64,000 nucleotides of DNA from NCBI GenBank assembly GCA_020723485.1, contig DYIU01000003.1, positions 124,001-188,000 of the forward strand. The letters run 5' to 3'. The notes below the pieces were generated by a model, which saw nothing but the letters and a program-made list of their open reading frames with translations, had not been told where the DNA came from and did not search any database. Below are positions 55,132 to 63,418 of the stretch, in pieces. The stretch's first letter is position 1. Every line of letters begins with the position of its first letter. The DNA is from Acidimicrobium ferrooxidans. Its GTDB lineage: Bacteria; Actinomycetota; Geothermincolia; Fen-727; Anoxymicrobiaceae. Made by a program: the position numbers and the translations under genes.

Positions 55132-55764
55132 ATGGAACTGAAGCATATCTACGATACCGTCAAGGAGACATTCGACAGGGAGAACCGCGCCCGCGAGCAG
55201 GGGCTGTCGCTGTCGCGTGACACCATCCAGTTCTGCGCGAACTCGATAAGGGCCGTTCACCGCGGCGACCTGGAGGAGTCGCGGCGCCTCCTGAAAGCGG
55301 CGAGCGACAACATAGACCAGGCTCACACCCTCCTGGAACCGTACCCCCGCATCTACTACGCCGGGTTCCTTCAGGACGCCGAGAAGGAGTACGCCGAGGC
55401 GGCGACTACCTTCGCCCTGATAGAGGGCGACCCGCTCCCGCTGCCCGACGACCTCGGGGTAGGCACCGCGCCGTACCTGAACGGCCTGGGTGAGGCCGCG
55501 GGCGAGATGCGCAGGCACACGCTGGACCTTATCCGCGAGAACAGGCTGGAGCGCTGCGAGGAGGTCCTGGGCCTCATGGACGACATCTACTACCTCCTCG
55601 CCTCCATAGATTACCCTTCGGCGATAACCAGCGGCCTGAAGCGCACCAACGACATGGTGAGGGGAGTGCTCGAGCGGACGCGCGGCGACCTCACCACCGC
55701 CATCCGGCGACAGAGCCTCGAGCGCACCATGAAGGAGCTCGAAGACAAGCTCGGGGGCAATTGA
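55132..55764 (+). CDS. Translin-family protein (archaeal-type)
   Basis: A 210-residue, all-helical protein. The pattern RDTIQFCANSIRAVHRGD, YYAGFLQDAEKEYAEA, APYLNGLGEAAGEMRR, IDYPSAITSGLKRTNDMVRG and ERTRGDLT is that of the translin superfamily as found in archaea. The cluster of acidic residues in QDAEKEYAEA lies where TRAX has catalytic Glu residues, so RNA or DNA binding and possibly RNase activity are conceivable. Fourteen bases after the cyclase gene, so same transcript; a terminator follows. Rare in bacteria. Confidence 0.8.
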   Translation: MELKHIYDTVKETFDRENRAREQGLSLSRDTIQFCANSIRAVHRGDLEESRRLLKAASDNIDQAHTLLEPYPRIYYAGFLQDAEKEYAEAATTFALIEGDPLPLPDDLGVGTAPYLNGLGEAAGEMRRHTLDLIRENRLERCEEVLGLMDDIYYLLASIDYPSAITSGLKRTNDMVRGVLERTRGDLTTAIRRQSLERTMKELEDKLGGN

Positions 55765-55830
55765 CACGTATGCGCCCCGTGGTAAACTTGGATTTGTGAC
55801 AAGGTGCCGTAGCTTATAGCTACAGACAAA

Positions 55831-55862
55831 GAACTCCGATTCCGTCGGAGTTCCTTTGTTTT
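55831..55862 (+). terminator. Intrinsic terminator of the aminotransferase-translin operon
   Basis: GAACTCCGA (55831-55839) and TCGGAGTTC (55845-55853) form a 9-bp stem, followed by CTTTGTTTT. A smaller palindrome GTAGCT-TAT-AGCTAC (55809-55823) precedes it. Confidence 0.8.
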
Positions 55863-55929
55863 GGGCCACAATTCGTGTCCCACCATGATGATATCCTCGA
55901 GTATGATTTGCTTGTACTGCTGAGGATAG

Positions 55930-56006
55930 TGGGCCTGTAGCTCAGCCAGGGAGAGCGGCACTTTGTCACGGTGTGCGTCGCGGGTTCAAATCCCGCCAGG
56001 TCCACC
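55930..56006 (+). tRNA. tRNA-Asp (anticodon GTC)
   Basis: 77 bases with encoded CCA. Acceptor GGGCCTG/CAGGTCC, D-arm GCTC...GAGC, anticodon stem GCACT/GGTGT with loop TTGTCAC (anticodon GTC), T-arm GCGGG-TTCAAAT-CCCGC. Several G-T pairs in the anticodon stem, otherwise regular. Confidence 0.93.
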
Positions 56007-56064
56007 ACCCCTCGTGGGTATGCTCTCTGCTCGAGATGACAATCTAGCGGGGCATGTCCTCACG

Positions 56065-56107
56065 AGCGGGAGGGCCGGCTGATGCCTGCCCTTCCGCTTT
56101 TCCTTCC
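56065..56107 (+). terminator. tRNA-Asp terminator
   Basis: AGCGGGAGGGC (56065-56075) pairs with GCCCTTCCGCT (56088-56098) at 10 of 11 positions; TTTTCCTT follows. Confidence 0.65.
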
Positions 56108-56146
56108 GACCGTCAAATCCCGAGAAATGCGCCTGTCTACGGGCCA

Positions 56147-56295
56147 TTTCTGGAATCGGATCGCCCTCTAGGAATCAATCGCCCCATTGAACCTTGTCGC
56201 GAGGGGTACCTTTTTCCGTAGCCTCCGCAGCGTCTCATGCTCATACCAGAATGGATCCACTACGCGAGGACCAGCAAGGAAAAAGGTACCCCGAG
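56147..56295. repeat. Dispersed intergenic element, family 3, copy A
   Basis: Its second half is bounded by a perfect 15-bp inverted repeat GGGGTACCTTTTTCC (56203-56217) / its complement (56278-56292), with CCTCCGCAGCGTCTC, CAGAATGGATC and CGAGGACCAGC inside. The same order of blocks, plus about 55 upstream bases ending CGAGGGG, recurs at 61529-61685. It ends just before the stop codon of the phosphatase gene. Confidence 0.75.
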
Positions 56296-56297
56296 GC

Positions 56298-58994
56298 TCA
56301 CCTGGGGATGTCGCAGACCATGACGGTCATGTCGTCGCGGGCCTCGCCCTCGCAGAACTCGAGGACGCTGTCAATGAGGCTGTCGATGAACTGGTCGGGG
56401 GGCAGGTCGCCGTTCGTCGCCACGAACCTGTTCAACCTCTTCAGGCCGTAGAGCTTGTTCCTCGAGCTCTGGGCGTCTATGACCCCGTCGGTATAGAGCA
56501 CGAGCCGTTCCCCGGGGCGGAGCTTGCGCCGGCGCACGTCGAGGTCGGCCCTCGAGAATATACCGAGCAGCGAGCGGTTGTCCGATGAGAGCGGCTCGGC
56601 GACCTTGCCGGCCGGCAGGATGCTCAGGGGCTCCTCGTGCCCCGCGTTGGAGTAGCTCAACGTCATGGTGGGAAGGTCCAGCACGCCGAAGAACACGGTC
56701 ACGAAGCTGTCGGTCCTGTTCGCGGAGTAGAGGCTGCGGTTCACGTGCTCGAGTATCTCCATTATCCTGTTGTGCTCACGCGCTTCCACTCGCAGCGCGC
56801 TCATGGCCATGGTGGCGAAGAGCGCCGCCCCGACGCCCGTGCCGGAGGCGTCCCCGACCACCAGGAATATCTTGTCGCCGTAGCTCCAGTAGTCGAACCA
56901 GTCGCCTCCGACCATGCGCGCCTGCTGCTGCCGCGCCTGCACGCTGACGCCTCCCACCTGGAGCCGCTCGCGGGGGAGAAGGCTTGTCTGGATGCCGGAG
57001 GCGATATCCATCTCCCTCTGCATCAGGGCGTATTTCTCCAGCTCCTTCTGTTCGCTCATGTCTCGGTAGACGGCGACCACGTTCTCCACCCTCCCGTCGG
57101 GCCCGAGGATGGGCGAGAACGTCCCGCCGACCGGGATCCTCCTGCCGGAGCGCGTCACGATGTCGTCCTCGCTGTAGGCGACGTGCTCGCCGGCGAACAT
57201 CTTGCTTATGGGGCAGTCGGGGCCCGGGCAGACGCCGTTCGCGCTCGCCCCTCCGTAGAGGACCTCGTGGCAGTTCCGCCCCTGCGCCTCCTCCTGGCTC
57301 CAACCCGTCATGAACTCCGCCGCAGGGTTGGAGAGCACCACCTTGTGATCCCTGTCTATCACCAGCACGGCGTCGGGGGTCGCCTTCAAGACCGCCTCGC
57401 TCTTCTCGCGCTCGCGGTAGAGCCGCTCGTTTATCTCCGCGTTCTTTATCGTGAGCTGCTGCTCGAACAGCTTCTCCTGCAGCCTCCTGTTCTGTATGGC
57501 GACCGCCGCCTGACGGGCAAGTGAGTTGGCGAGCGAGATGTCCCCTTCCGTGAACTTGACCTCGGCCGAGGTGAACTCCAGGCTCATCAGCCCGATGAGC
57601 TCGTCCTTGACGACAAGCGGGACCTGGAGATAGGAGCGCACACCGGGGCCCCTGAATATCCTCGACTCGAGGCTCAGCTCCTCGGAGACGTCCTCCGCGA
57701 GCACCGGCTCCCGGGTCCGGAGAGCGCGGGCTGTGGCCTGCCCGAGCTCGGTCATCGGGATGTGGAACTGGTTCAGCAACCACACCTGCAGGGTGCTCCG
57801 CCCGTACCCGGCCATGAAGGTGAGGGCGTTGGCCTCCGGCTCGTAGAAGAACAGCGAACATCGGTCGACGCCGAGCGCAACAGCCGTCTTCTCCGCGATC
57901 ATCTCGAGCAGCTCGTCCAGGTCGCGCGTCTCGCTGACGGCCTGCGCCACCTCGGTGAGCATTATCGCCTGCCGCCGGCGCCGCCTCTCTTCGCGGAAGA
58001 GCCGTGCGTTCTTGATCGCCACCCCGGCCTGCGTGCCGAAGGTGGTGACCATGGTGATGTCGAGGTCGGTGTACAACCTGGGGGTGGTCTCATAGAGCTC
58101 GATCACGCCGATAGCCTCGTCGTCGACTGATATCGGGATGGAGAGCGCGGAACGTATCTTGCGGCCCGCGGCGGGGCGGGGCAGCTCGAACCCCGAGAGC
58201 TCGTCGTCGGTTGCGAGCACCTGCTCGTTCCTCTGAAGAGCTACCCCCGAGAGGCTGTTCTCGACAGGGATCCGCTCCCTGGCCACCCATGCCCGCGAGA
58301 GTCCCATCTCCGCCACGGGCTCCAGGAACTTCCTGGTCTCGTCAAGAAGCAGGACCGCTCCCATCCTGGTCTGCATCAGGCTGGTGGAGACCTCGAGAAT
58401 CTGGCCCAGCACGCCCTCGAGGTCGACCGTAGACACTATCGCCTGGCCGAGGTTCGCGAGGGCCCGGAACTCCTGGAGCTGGCGCTCCACGGTGGATTTC
58501 TCTTCCTTGAGGTAAGCCCGCCTGGTGTAATGTCTGACCTGCTTGGCGAAGAGGTCTCTCATCCTCGCCAGTTCGACCCATGCCTGCGCGGAGTACCCCT
58601 GCGGCAGCAGGGCCCGGGAGAGGCTGTCCCACACGAAGCTCTCTCCCTCGTCGAAGGTGCGGATCGCGTTCTCCAGCCGTATGCCCTGCGCGGCGCGCTT
58701 CTTGCCCACGTCGGTGGCGAGGCTCTTGATGAACTTGGTCGGAAGCTCCGCGGCCTCGAAGTAATCCATGTACAGCTGCACGAAGTCCCGGAACGACTGC
58801 CTGATGTCGGCTATTACCTCCGCGGGCAGGTTCTCGTACTGGGGTGTCGCGGCCTCGACGACCTTGTCTATGTCGGCGACCAGGGAGGTCTTGTTGTCAC
58901 GCAGCCAGCTCGCCACCGCGTGCCGGAGCGCCTTGGATTCCTGGGTGCCTCTTGCCGTGACGGCCTCATGGGTGCCGACAGGGTTCTCATCCAT
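56298..58994 (-). CDS. PP2C-type (SpoIIE/RsbU) phosphatase with two GAF and one PAS domain
   Basis: An 898-residue cytosolic signalling protein. Residues about 20-160 form a helical N-terminal region; a coiled linker follows. GAF domains lie at about 165-325 and 340-500 and a PAS domain at about 545-665 (LKATPDAVLVIDRDHKVVLSNPA). The C-terminal SpoIIE domain has VGGDWFDYWSYGDKIFLVVGDASGTGVGAALFA and ends with LVLYTDGVIDA...DDMTVMVCD, including the metal-binding Asp residues. It likely dephosphorylates an anti-sigma antagonist in response to a ligand or redox cue. No kinase or antagonist gene is nearby. A TATAAT box seven bases before the ATG suggests a leaderless mRNA. Confidence 0.92.
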   Translation of the reverse strand: MDENPVGTHEAVTARGTQESKALRHAVASWLRDNKTSLVADIDKVVEAATPQYENLPAEVIADIRQSFRDFVQLYMDYFEAAELPTKFIKSLATDVGKKRAAQGIRLENAIRTFDEGESFVWDSLSRALLPQGYSAQAWVELARMRDLFAKQVRHYTRRAYLKEEKSTVERQLQEFRALANLGQAIVSTVDLEGVLGQILEVSTSLMQTRMGAVLLLDETRKFLEPVAEMGLSRAWVARERIPVENSLSGVALQRNEQVLATDDELSGFELPRPAAGRKIRSALSIPISVDDEAIGVIELYETTPRLYTDLDITMVTTFGTQAGVAIKNARLFREERRRRRQAIMLTEVAQAVSETRDLDELLEMIAEKTAVALGVDRCSLFFYEPEANALTFMAGYGRSTLQVWLLNQFHIPMTELGQATARALRTREPVLAEDVSEELSLESRIFRGPGVRSYLQVPLVVKDELIGLMSLEFTSAEVKFTEGDISLANSLARQAAVAIQNRRLQEKLFEQQLTIKNAEINERLYREREKSEAVLKATPDAVLVIDRDHKVVLSNPAAEFMTGWSQEEAQGRNCHEVLYGGASANGVCPGPDCPISKMFAGEHVAYSEDDIVTRSGRRIPVGGTFSPILGPDGRVENVVAVYRDMSEQKELEKYALMQREMDIASGIQTSLLPRERLQVGGVSVQARQQQARMVGGDWFDYWSYGDKIFLVVGDASGTGVGAALFATMAMSALRVEAREHNRIMEILEHVNRSLYSANRTDSFVTVFFGVLDLPTMTLSYSNAGHEEPLSILPAGKVAEPLSSDNRSLLGIFSRADLDVRRRKLRPGERLVLYTDGVIDAQSSRNKLYGLKRLNRFVATNGDLPPDQFIDSLIDSVLEFCEGEARDDMTVMVCDIPR

Positions 58995-59001
58995 GCTGTC
59001 A

Positions 59002-59007
59002 ATTATA
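59002..59007 (-). promoter_or_regulatory. -10 box for a probably leaderless phosphatase transcript
   Basis: Exact TATAAT on the minus strand, ending seven bases before the ATG at 58994, with no ribosome site. No clear -35. Confidence 0.45.
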
Positions 59008-59087
59008 AAGTGTTTTGACCCCCGGTAAGGAATAAAGCCTCCCACTGAGCGGGCCCCCGGGCTCCGGCACGCGGTTTCCAGCCGGTT

Positions 59088-59116
59088 TTGTACCCCGGCG
59101 GTTTTTCGGATATATT
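59088..59116 (+). promoter_or_regulatory. Promoter of the small membrane coiled-coil gene
   Basis: TTGTAC (59088-59093), 17-base spacer, TATATT (59111-59116). It favours the ATG at 59144 as start, since the GTG at 59117 would precede the transcript start. Confidence 0.55.
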
Positions 59117-59143
59117 GTGACCTGGAAGCAGGGCTCCTGCAGG

Positions 59144-59629
59144 ATGGAGGAACAGAAGGTGGCAGCCACGGCACTTGAGATTATCGGCGCTATCACGATA
59201 GTGCTGGGTGTGCTCATCGCCATCGCCGTGCTGTTCTTCGTGAACAGGGGCCTGAAGGCGGCCAACCGTGGCCTCGAAGGCCGCAGGGGCGATGTGAGCA
59301 GGGACCTGCGTGCCTCGATGAAGGGCCTGGACGAAGCCCAGGTCCAGCTCGATGCGATGTCGACGGCGACCGCGGGGGTGAAATCGGGCATGGAAGCGGC
59401 GATCTCCGCCGCCGACAGGGTCGTGGCCTTCGTCAGGTCGAGCGTCTTCCAGGTGGGGGTCCCGACCGTGATGTGGGTGCTCCTGGTGCTCATCGCGGTT
59501 CCCCGCGGCCTCAGCCGCAGCAGGAAGCTCCTCAAGAAGAAGAAAAAGAAGAAGCCGATCCCACCGCCCTCGTGGGAAGCCGCCGCGGAACTTCTCGAAG
59601 CGGAGCCGCGCGCCGGCGGCCCCGGGTAA
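59144..59629 (+). CDS. Small membrane protein with coiled coil (function unknown)
   Basis: About 161 residues. TM1 about 9-32 (IIGAITIVLGVLIAIAVLFF), a central heptad-rich segment (about 35-100, LRASMKGLDEAQVQLDAM), TM2 about 105-125 (GVPTVMWVLLVLIAV), then a Lys-rich cytoplasmic stretch with KKKKKKK and an acidic tail. Related in layout to DUF948-like or chemotaxis-linker membrane proteins; no confident family. It is divergent from the GAF/PAS phosphatase and could be part of the same stress circuit, which is a guess. The following gap holds only a hairpin and a repeat. Confidence 0.65.
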   Translation: MEEQKVAATALEIIGAITIVLGVLIAIAVLFFVNRGLKAANRGLEGRRGDVSRDLRASMKGLDEAQVQLDAMSTATAGVKSGMEAAISAADRVVAFVRSSVFQVGVPTVMWVLLVLIAVPRGLSRSRKLLKKKKKKKPIPPPSWEAAAELLEAEPRAGGPG

Positions 59630-59658
59630 TCCCACCCTGACGGGCTTTTCAGCGCAAA

Positions 59659-59745
59659 GGAAAAGGCCAGGCGCTAACTAAACAGGTATCCTACCGATCG
59701 GCGTAAGTTGCCGTCCTTTTTAGTTAGGGACCGGCCTTGTTTTCC
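59659..59745. terminator. Long inverted repeat between convergent genes, likely bidirectional terminator
   Basis: GGAAAAGGCC-GCGCTAACTAAA (59659-59682) pairs imperfectly with TTTAGTTAGGG-GGCCTTGTTTTCC (59719-59745). Runs of T lie at the end of each strand. It lies 30 bases after the membrane-protein stop. Confidence 0.5.
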
Positions 59746-59797
59746 TCTCATATCTTAATTACATCTGATTCTTCGCTGTCAATCCTCCACACCCTTC

Positions 59798-59891
59798 CGC
59801 AACACCGGGGTCAGGTCGTTTTGTTGCATTTCACATGCCTGCGTCACTGAGCGCCTGGAATGCAACAAAACGACCTGACCCCCACGTTGCG
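59798..59891. repeat. GGGGTCAGG paired-hairpin repeat, copy 5
   Basis: Arms 59798-59830 and 59859-59891. CGCAAC, a 3-base mismatch and then 24 perfectly paired bases beginning GGGGTCAGGTCG. Inner segment GTTTTGTTGCATT differs from copy 4 (GATTTGTTGCGTT) identically in both arms, so pairing is kept. The TAG stop of the ligase gene abuts CGCAAC, as at hpt. Confidence 0.8.
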
Positions 59892-61394
59892 CTAGATGTG
59901 CAGGGCCCGCTTATCCACGACCCACTCGGCCTTCAGGCCGGTGCGCTCGAAGAGGCGCTGTTCTACCTTCTCCGGCTGCTCGACGTTTATCTCGTCCGGC
60001 GATATCTCTGTGTCTATCTTGACCTGCTTGGTGATGCCGGCCCTTACGACCTCCGGGTCCGACCCCTCAGCCACCGAGACATAGACTATGACCCGGTCCC
60101 GGCTCGCCACGTCCTCCTCGTCCTCCTTGGTGATGATGACCTGGAACGACTCCACTCCCTCCACCCTGCGGATGGCGTTCTGGAAGTTCATGTGGGGAAC
60201 GCGGGCGCCCTTTATCTTGGTGAAGTCCCTCTCCGCCCTCCCTATCGGCGGTCTCAGGATCGGCACGGTCAGGCCGCAGTTGGAGCACTTCTCCCAGGTC
60301 ACGCCGCCCTGGATGAGGTCGCCCATCCAGTAGCGCAGCAGCGAGGTCCCCCTCCAGTCGATATGGCTGAAACAGAGCACCCCCGGCTCGCCCCACTTGA
60401 CCGGCTCCTTCGTCTCCGGGTCGAGCACCTCCCAGAAGTAGAACTCGGGGTTCAGGTGCAGGCCGGTCTGCTCCCCGCACTCGAAGAACGCTGCCCTGAG
60501 CTCGGTGGAGCCGTAACCCTCGATTATCTTGACGTCGGGGGAGCCGATTACCTCGAACTGGGCCTTCAGCTTCTCGCGGTACTCGTTCGAGAGTGGCTCC
60601 GCGGCCAGCACCGCGTACTTGACCGGGGCGGGCTTGGGGACGCCCATCTCGATCATGGAGGCCGCGGTCTTGAGCCAGTAGGTCATGTAGGACGGTATCG
60701 CTATGTACATGTCGAAAGGCAGCAGCCCTGCGATGACCACCTGCTTCTCGGTCGGTATGGCCTTCCCACCGCACGTGTGAAAGATGCTGATCCCCCGGTC
60801 GACGGTCATCTCCGCGAAGACCACCTGGAAGAACGCCAGGTGGGGCAGGCCCGGGAACATGTTGAGACCCCTCATCTTCGGCTCCCAGCCGAAGAGGTAG
60901 AGCATGCTCGCCAGGTACGGGATGACCTTCTTGACGTCGTGGTTCGTGTAGGTGGCCATGCTGGGCAGGCCCGTTGTTCCCCCGCTCATGTGGTAGTGGA
61001 TGGGGTTCCACTCGCCGAGCGCGGTCTGCTCGACCCGCTCTTTGAACGAGCGGGGCCTTCCGTACAGGTCGCGCATGTACCTGGTGGTGAGGGTTTCCCA
61101 GGCATACTTCAGCTTCTTGCCGGTCTTTATCTCCTCGATGTCATAAGCGCTCTCCTCGGTCTTCGGCTGGAGGATGAACGCCTTCTGGTCGGCCGAAGTG
61201 TGTTCCTTCGTCGTTATCGGTATCCTGCGGAAGTCGTCGTATGAGTTGAGCTTGTCCGGGTCGATCCCCTCATCCTTGAAGAGTTTCCTGTAGTAAGGGC
61301 TGTACGGATAGATATAGTCCTTGATGTACTTGAAGAGCTTGGAAAGTGAATACTCCCGCTGTTCCTCCGGTGTCCACTCGTACGAAAGCGCCAT
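59892..61394 (-). CDS. PaaK-like AMP-forming CoA ligase (phenylacetate-CoA ligase family)
   Basis: A 500-residue ANL-superfamily enzyme. MSGGTTGLPSMATYT is the P-loop-like AMP motif (about 141-155), IIEGYGSTELRAAFFE the A5 motif, and RYWMGDLI the A7 Asp motif. The C-terminal domain about 380-500 includes MNFQNAIRRVEGVESFQVI. Such proteins activate aryl acids or, in methanogens, coenzyme F420 (F390 synthetase-like). Two Cys in CSNCG (about 364) are conserved in several PaaK-like proteins and may bind zinc. Substrate not determined; stands alone. Confidence 0.85.
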   Translation of the reverse strand: MALSYEWTPEEQREYSLSKLFKYIKDYIYPYSPYYRKLFKDEGIDPDKLNSYDDFRRIPITTKEHTSADQKAFILQPKTEESAYDIEEIKTGKKLKYAWETLTTRYMRDLYGRPRSFKERVEQTALGEWNPIHYHMSGGTTGLPSMATYTNHDVKKVIPYLASMLYLFGWEPKMRGLNMFPGLPHLAFFQVVFAEMTVDRGISIFHTCGGKAIPTEKQVVIAGLLPFDMYIAIPSYMTYWLKTAASMIEMGVPKPAPVKYAVLAAEPLSNEYREKLKAQFEVIGSPDVKIIEGYGSTELRAAFFECGEQTGLHLNPEFYFWEVLDPETKEPVKWGEPGVLCFSHIDWRGTSLLRYWMGDLIQGGVTWEKCSNCGLTVPILRPPIGRAERDFTKIKGARVPHMNFQNAIRRVEGVESFQVIITKEDEEDVASRDRVIVYVSVAEGSDPEVVRAGITKQVKIDTEISPDEINVEQPEKVEQRLFERTGLKAEWVVDKRALHI

Positions 61395-61528
61395 GCCTGT
61401 TCACCCCTTCGCGAATGCTTTTCTCCAACCATCGTACCGCCAAGCAATACTAATCATAGGAGACCATTTTGGCAAGTGTTCTCGACCAACCGGTACTCTT
61501 CAACTTATCGTTTCCATATCAGAGGGTG

Positions 61529-61685
61529 GCCCGTTTCCGGGATGGGTCGCTATTCCAGTGGGAATCGCCATTCTGAGCTTCGTGGCGAGGGGAAATCTCT
61601 TTCCGGCGCCTCCGCAGCGTCTCTTTCTTTAAATCAGAATGGATCAAATTTGCGAGGACCAGCCAGGAAAGATAGCCCCCGGGGC
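61529..61685. repeat. Dispersed intergenic element, family 3, copy B
   Basis: Main content of the first half of the 693-base gap between the ligase gene and rplQ. It matches copy A through CCTCCGCAGCGTCTC, CAGAATGGATC and CGAGGACCAGC. The terminal arms GGGGAAATCTCTTTCC and GGAAAGATAGCCCCC differ from copy A yet still largely pair. Bases 61395-61528 upstream show no gene. Confidence 0.7.
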
Positions 61686-61725
61686 ACCCCGGGCCGGCCC
61701 GTTCAAGCCAGAGCGCCACGCCAGG

Positions 61726-61892
61726 CGCCCCGCAGGTTTGAATCACAGGAGTTAACAATAGCCTTTCTTAACATCACTATTAATCAGCACCCACAGCCTT
61801 ACTGCGAGTTTCCGGCTCGAGCTGTAAATATTGAGGCTGGATACATAGATTGTTAAGTTCTGATTACTTTTGTGATTCAAACCTGCGGGGCG
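61726..61892. repeat. MITE-like element, family 2, copy B
   Basis: A perfect 22-bp terminal inverted repeat (61726-61747 / 61871-61892) shares its GCAGGTTTGAATCACA core with copy A at 50452-50613. The AT-rich interior keeps the same block order with roughly three quarters of bases alike by eye. Confidence 0.85.
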
Positions 61893-61954
61893 TCAGAAGT
61901 GGCGGGGCGTCAGAAGTGGCGGGGCGACAGAAGTGGCGGGGAAACAGAAGTGGC
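61887..61954. repeat. 17-bp tandem repeat, four copies
   Basis: GGGGCGTCAGAAGTGGC at 61887, 61904, 61921 and 61938, with CGA and AAA variants in the last two. The first copy begins inside the right end of the MITE-like element. Confidence 0.9.
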
Positions 61955-61975
61955 GGTGGAATGCGGCGGGCGGGA

Positions 61976-62025
61976 GAGGGGTATTCACCCGAAGAGCCTT
62001 GAGCCTTGCGAATGAGCACCCAGGT
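61976..62025. repeat. Dispersed intergenic element, family 4, copy C (diverged)
   Basis: GAGGGGT-TTC-CCCGAAGA-CC and AATGAGC in the same order as copy B at 50711, otherwise diverged. The remaining bases to rplQ hold only the terminator hairpin. Confidence 0.35.
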
Positions 62026-62068
62026 CAAGACGAAGGCACGCGAGGACAGCCAGGAAATTGGGGCCCGA

Positions 62069-62086
62069 GCCGACCTGGAGGTCGGC
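62069..62086 (-). terminator. GC hairpin after rplQ
   Basis: GCCGACC (62069-62075) and GGTCGGC (62080-62086) with a 4-base loop, directly after the rplQ stop. No T-tract, as in many high-GC genomes. Confidence 0.45.
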
Positions 62087-62087
62087 G

Positions 62088-62438
62088 CTACACGAGTTCG
62101 AGGATGACCATGGGGGCGTTGTCCCCCTGGCGCGGCCCGAGCTTGAGGATGCGCGTGTAGCCACCGTCGCGGTCGGTGTAGCGGGGAGCCACCTCGGCGA
62201 ACAGGCGGTGGATGACGTCGCGGTCGTTTATCACCTTGAGCGCCTCACGCCGGGAGGCGACGTCGCCCTTCTTGCCGTAGGTGACCAGGCGGTCGACCAT
62301 TGGCCTGGCCATCTTGGCGCGGGTCTCCGTCGTGGTTATTCGTCCGTGGATTATCACCTCGCGGGCGAGGTTGGATATCATCGCTTTCTGGTGGGAGGGG
62401 CTCCCCCCCAGACGCGGTCCTTTCTTCGGCTTGGGCAT
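62088..62438 (-). CDS. rplQ: 50S ribosomal protein L17
   Basis: A 116-residue ribosomal protein lining the exit-tunnel rim region. [23 protein letters not shown] and the middle [24 protein letters not shown] are diagnostic. It follows rpoA by 16 bases, the universal bacterial order, and ends this ribosomal operon. Confidence 0.97.
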   Translation of the reverse strand: MPKPKKGPRLGGSPSHQKAMISNLAREVIIHGRITTTETRAKMARPMVDRLVTYGKKGDVASRREALKVINDRDVIHRLFAEVAPRYTDRDGGYTRILKLGPRQGDNAPMVILELV

Positions 62439-62454
62439 CTCTACTCCACCATCT

Positions 62455-63390
62455 CTATTCCGGGGACTTCAGCGACAGGCCCCTGCTCTGCAGCTTTTCC
62501 TTTATGAGCTCTACGGTCTTGGCCCCGAGGTTCCTGATTCCGAGCAGCTCGTCCTCTGTGTGGCTGACCAGGTCGGCGAGCGTCTCTATCTTGGCCCTCT
62601 GCAGGCAGTTGTAGGCACGCACGTTCAGGTCGAGCTCGCTGATGCTCGTATCGAGGCCCGCGGCCGCCGCGGCCTCGGTCGGTTCGAAGACGTCGATCAG
62701 GCCGGCCTCCTCGGCGAGGTTGGCCAGCAGGCTTATGTGCTCTATCAGTATGCGCGCGCCGTGGCTTACGGCCTCGTCGGGCTTGACGCTGCCGTCGGTG
62801 CGCACGAAGAGGGTCAGCTTGTCGAAGTCGGTGCGCTGCCCGACCCTCGTGTACTCCACCCTGAATGTTACGTTCCTCACCGGGGAGAACACGGAGTCGA
62901 CCGGGATGACACCGATGGGGTCTCCCTCCCTCTCGTTGTCCTCGGCGGTGGCGTACCCTCTCCCTTTCTCGACAACCAGGTCCATCTCCAGCTTGCCCTT
63001 CTTTGTGAGGGTGCATATGTGCAGCTCGGGGTTGAGGACCTCCACACCCTCCGGCGCGTCTATGTCCGCCGCGGTCACGGGCCCCGCCTTGGTCGCCTTC
63101 AGCTTGACGGTGACGGGCTCCTCCCCCTCCATGGAGAGCACCAGCTCCTTGAGGTTCAGCATTATCTCGATCGTGTCCTCGCGAACACCCTCGATCGCCG
63201 AGTACTCGTGCTGGACCCCCGATATCCGGACCGAGGTGATAGCGGCCCCCGGTATGGAGGACAGCAGGATGCGCCTCATCGAGTTGCCCAGGGTATGTCC
63301 GAGCCCGCGCTCCAGCGGCTCGATGACGAACACGCCCTCGATGTCGTCGAGGTCAAGCACCTTGATCTGGGGCTTCTGGATTCCTAACAA
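62455..63390 (-). CDS. rpoA: RNA polymerase alpha subunit
   Basis: A 311-residue subunit. N-terminal domain: [36 protein letters not shown] (dimerisation and beta contact). C-terminal domain: [34 protein letters not shown], the DNA- and activator-binding alphaCTD. TTG start with GGAGGG about eight bases upstream. Confidence 0.97.
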   Translation of the reverse strand: MLGIQKPQIKVLDLDDIEGVFVIEPLERGLGHTLGNSMRRILLSSIPGAAITSVRISGVQHEYSAIEGVREDTIEIMLNLKELVLSMEGEEPVTVKLKATKAGPVTAADIDAPEGVEVLNPELHICTLTKKGKLEMDLVVEKGRGYATAEDNEREGDPIGVIPVDSVFSPVRNVTFRVEYTRVGQRTDFDKLTLFVRTDGSVKPDEAVSHGARILIEHISLLANLAEEAGLIDVFEPTEAAAAAGLDTSISELDLNVRAYNCLQRAKIETLADLVSHTEDELLGIRNLGAKTVELIKEKLQSRGLSLKSPE

Positions 63391-63418
63391 AAGACCACCC
63401 TCCGTTGCCTTCTTAAGA

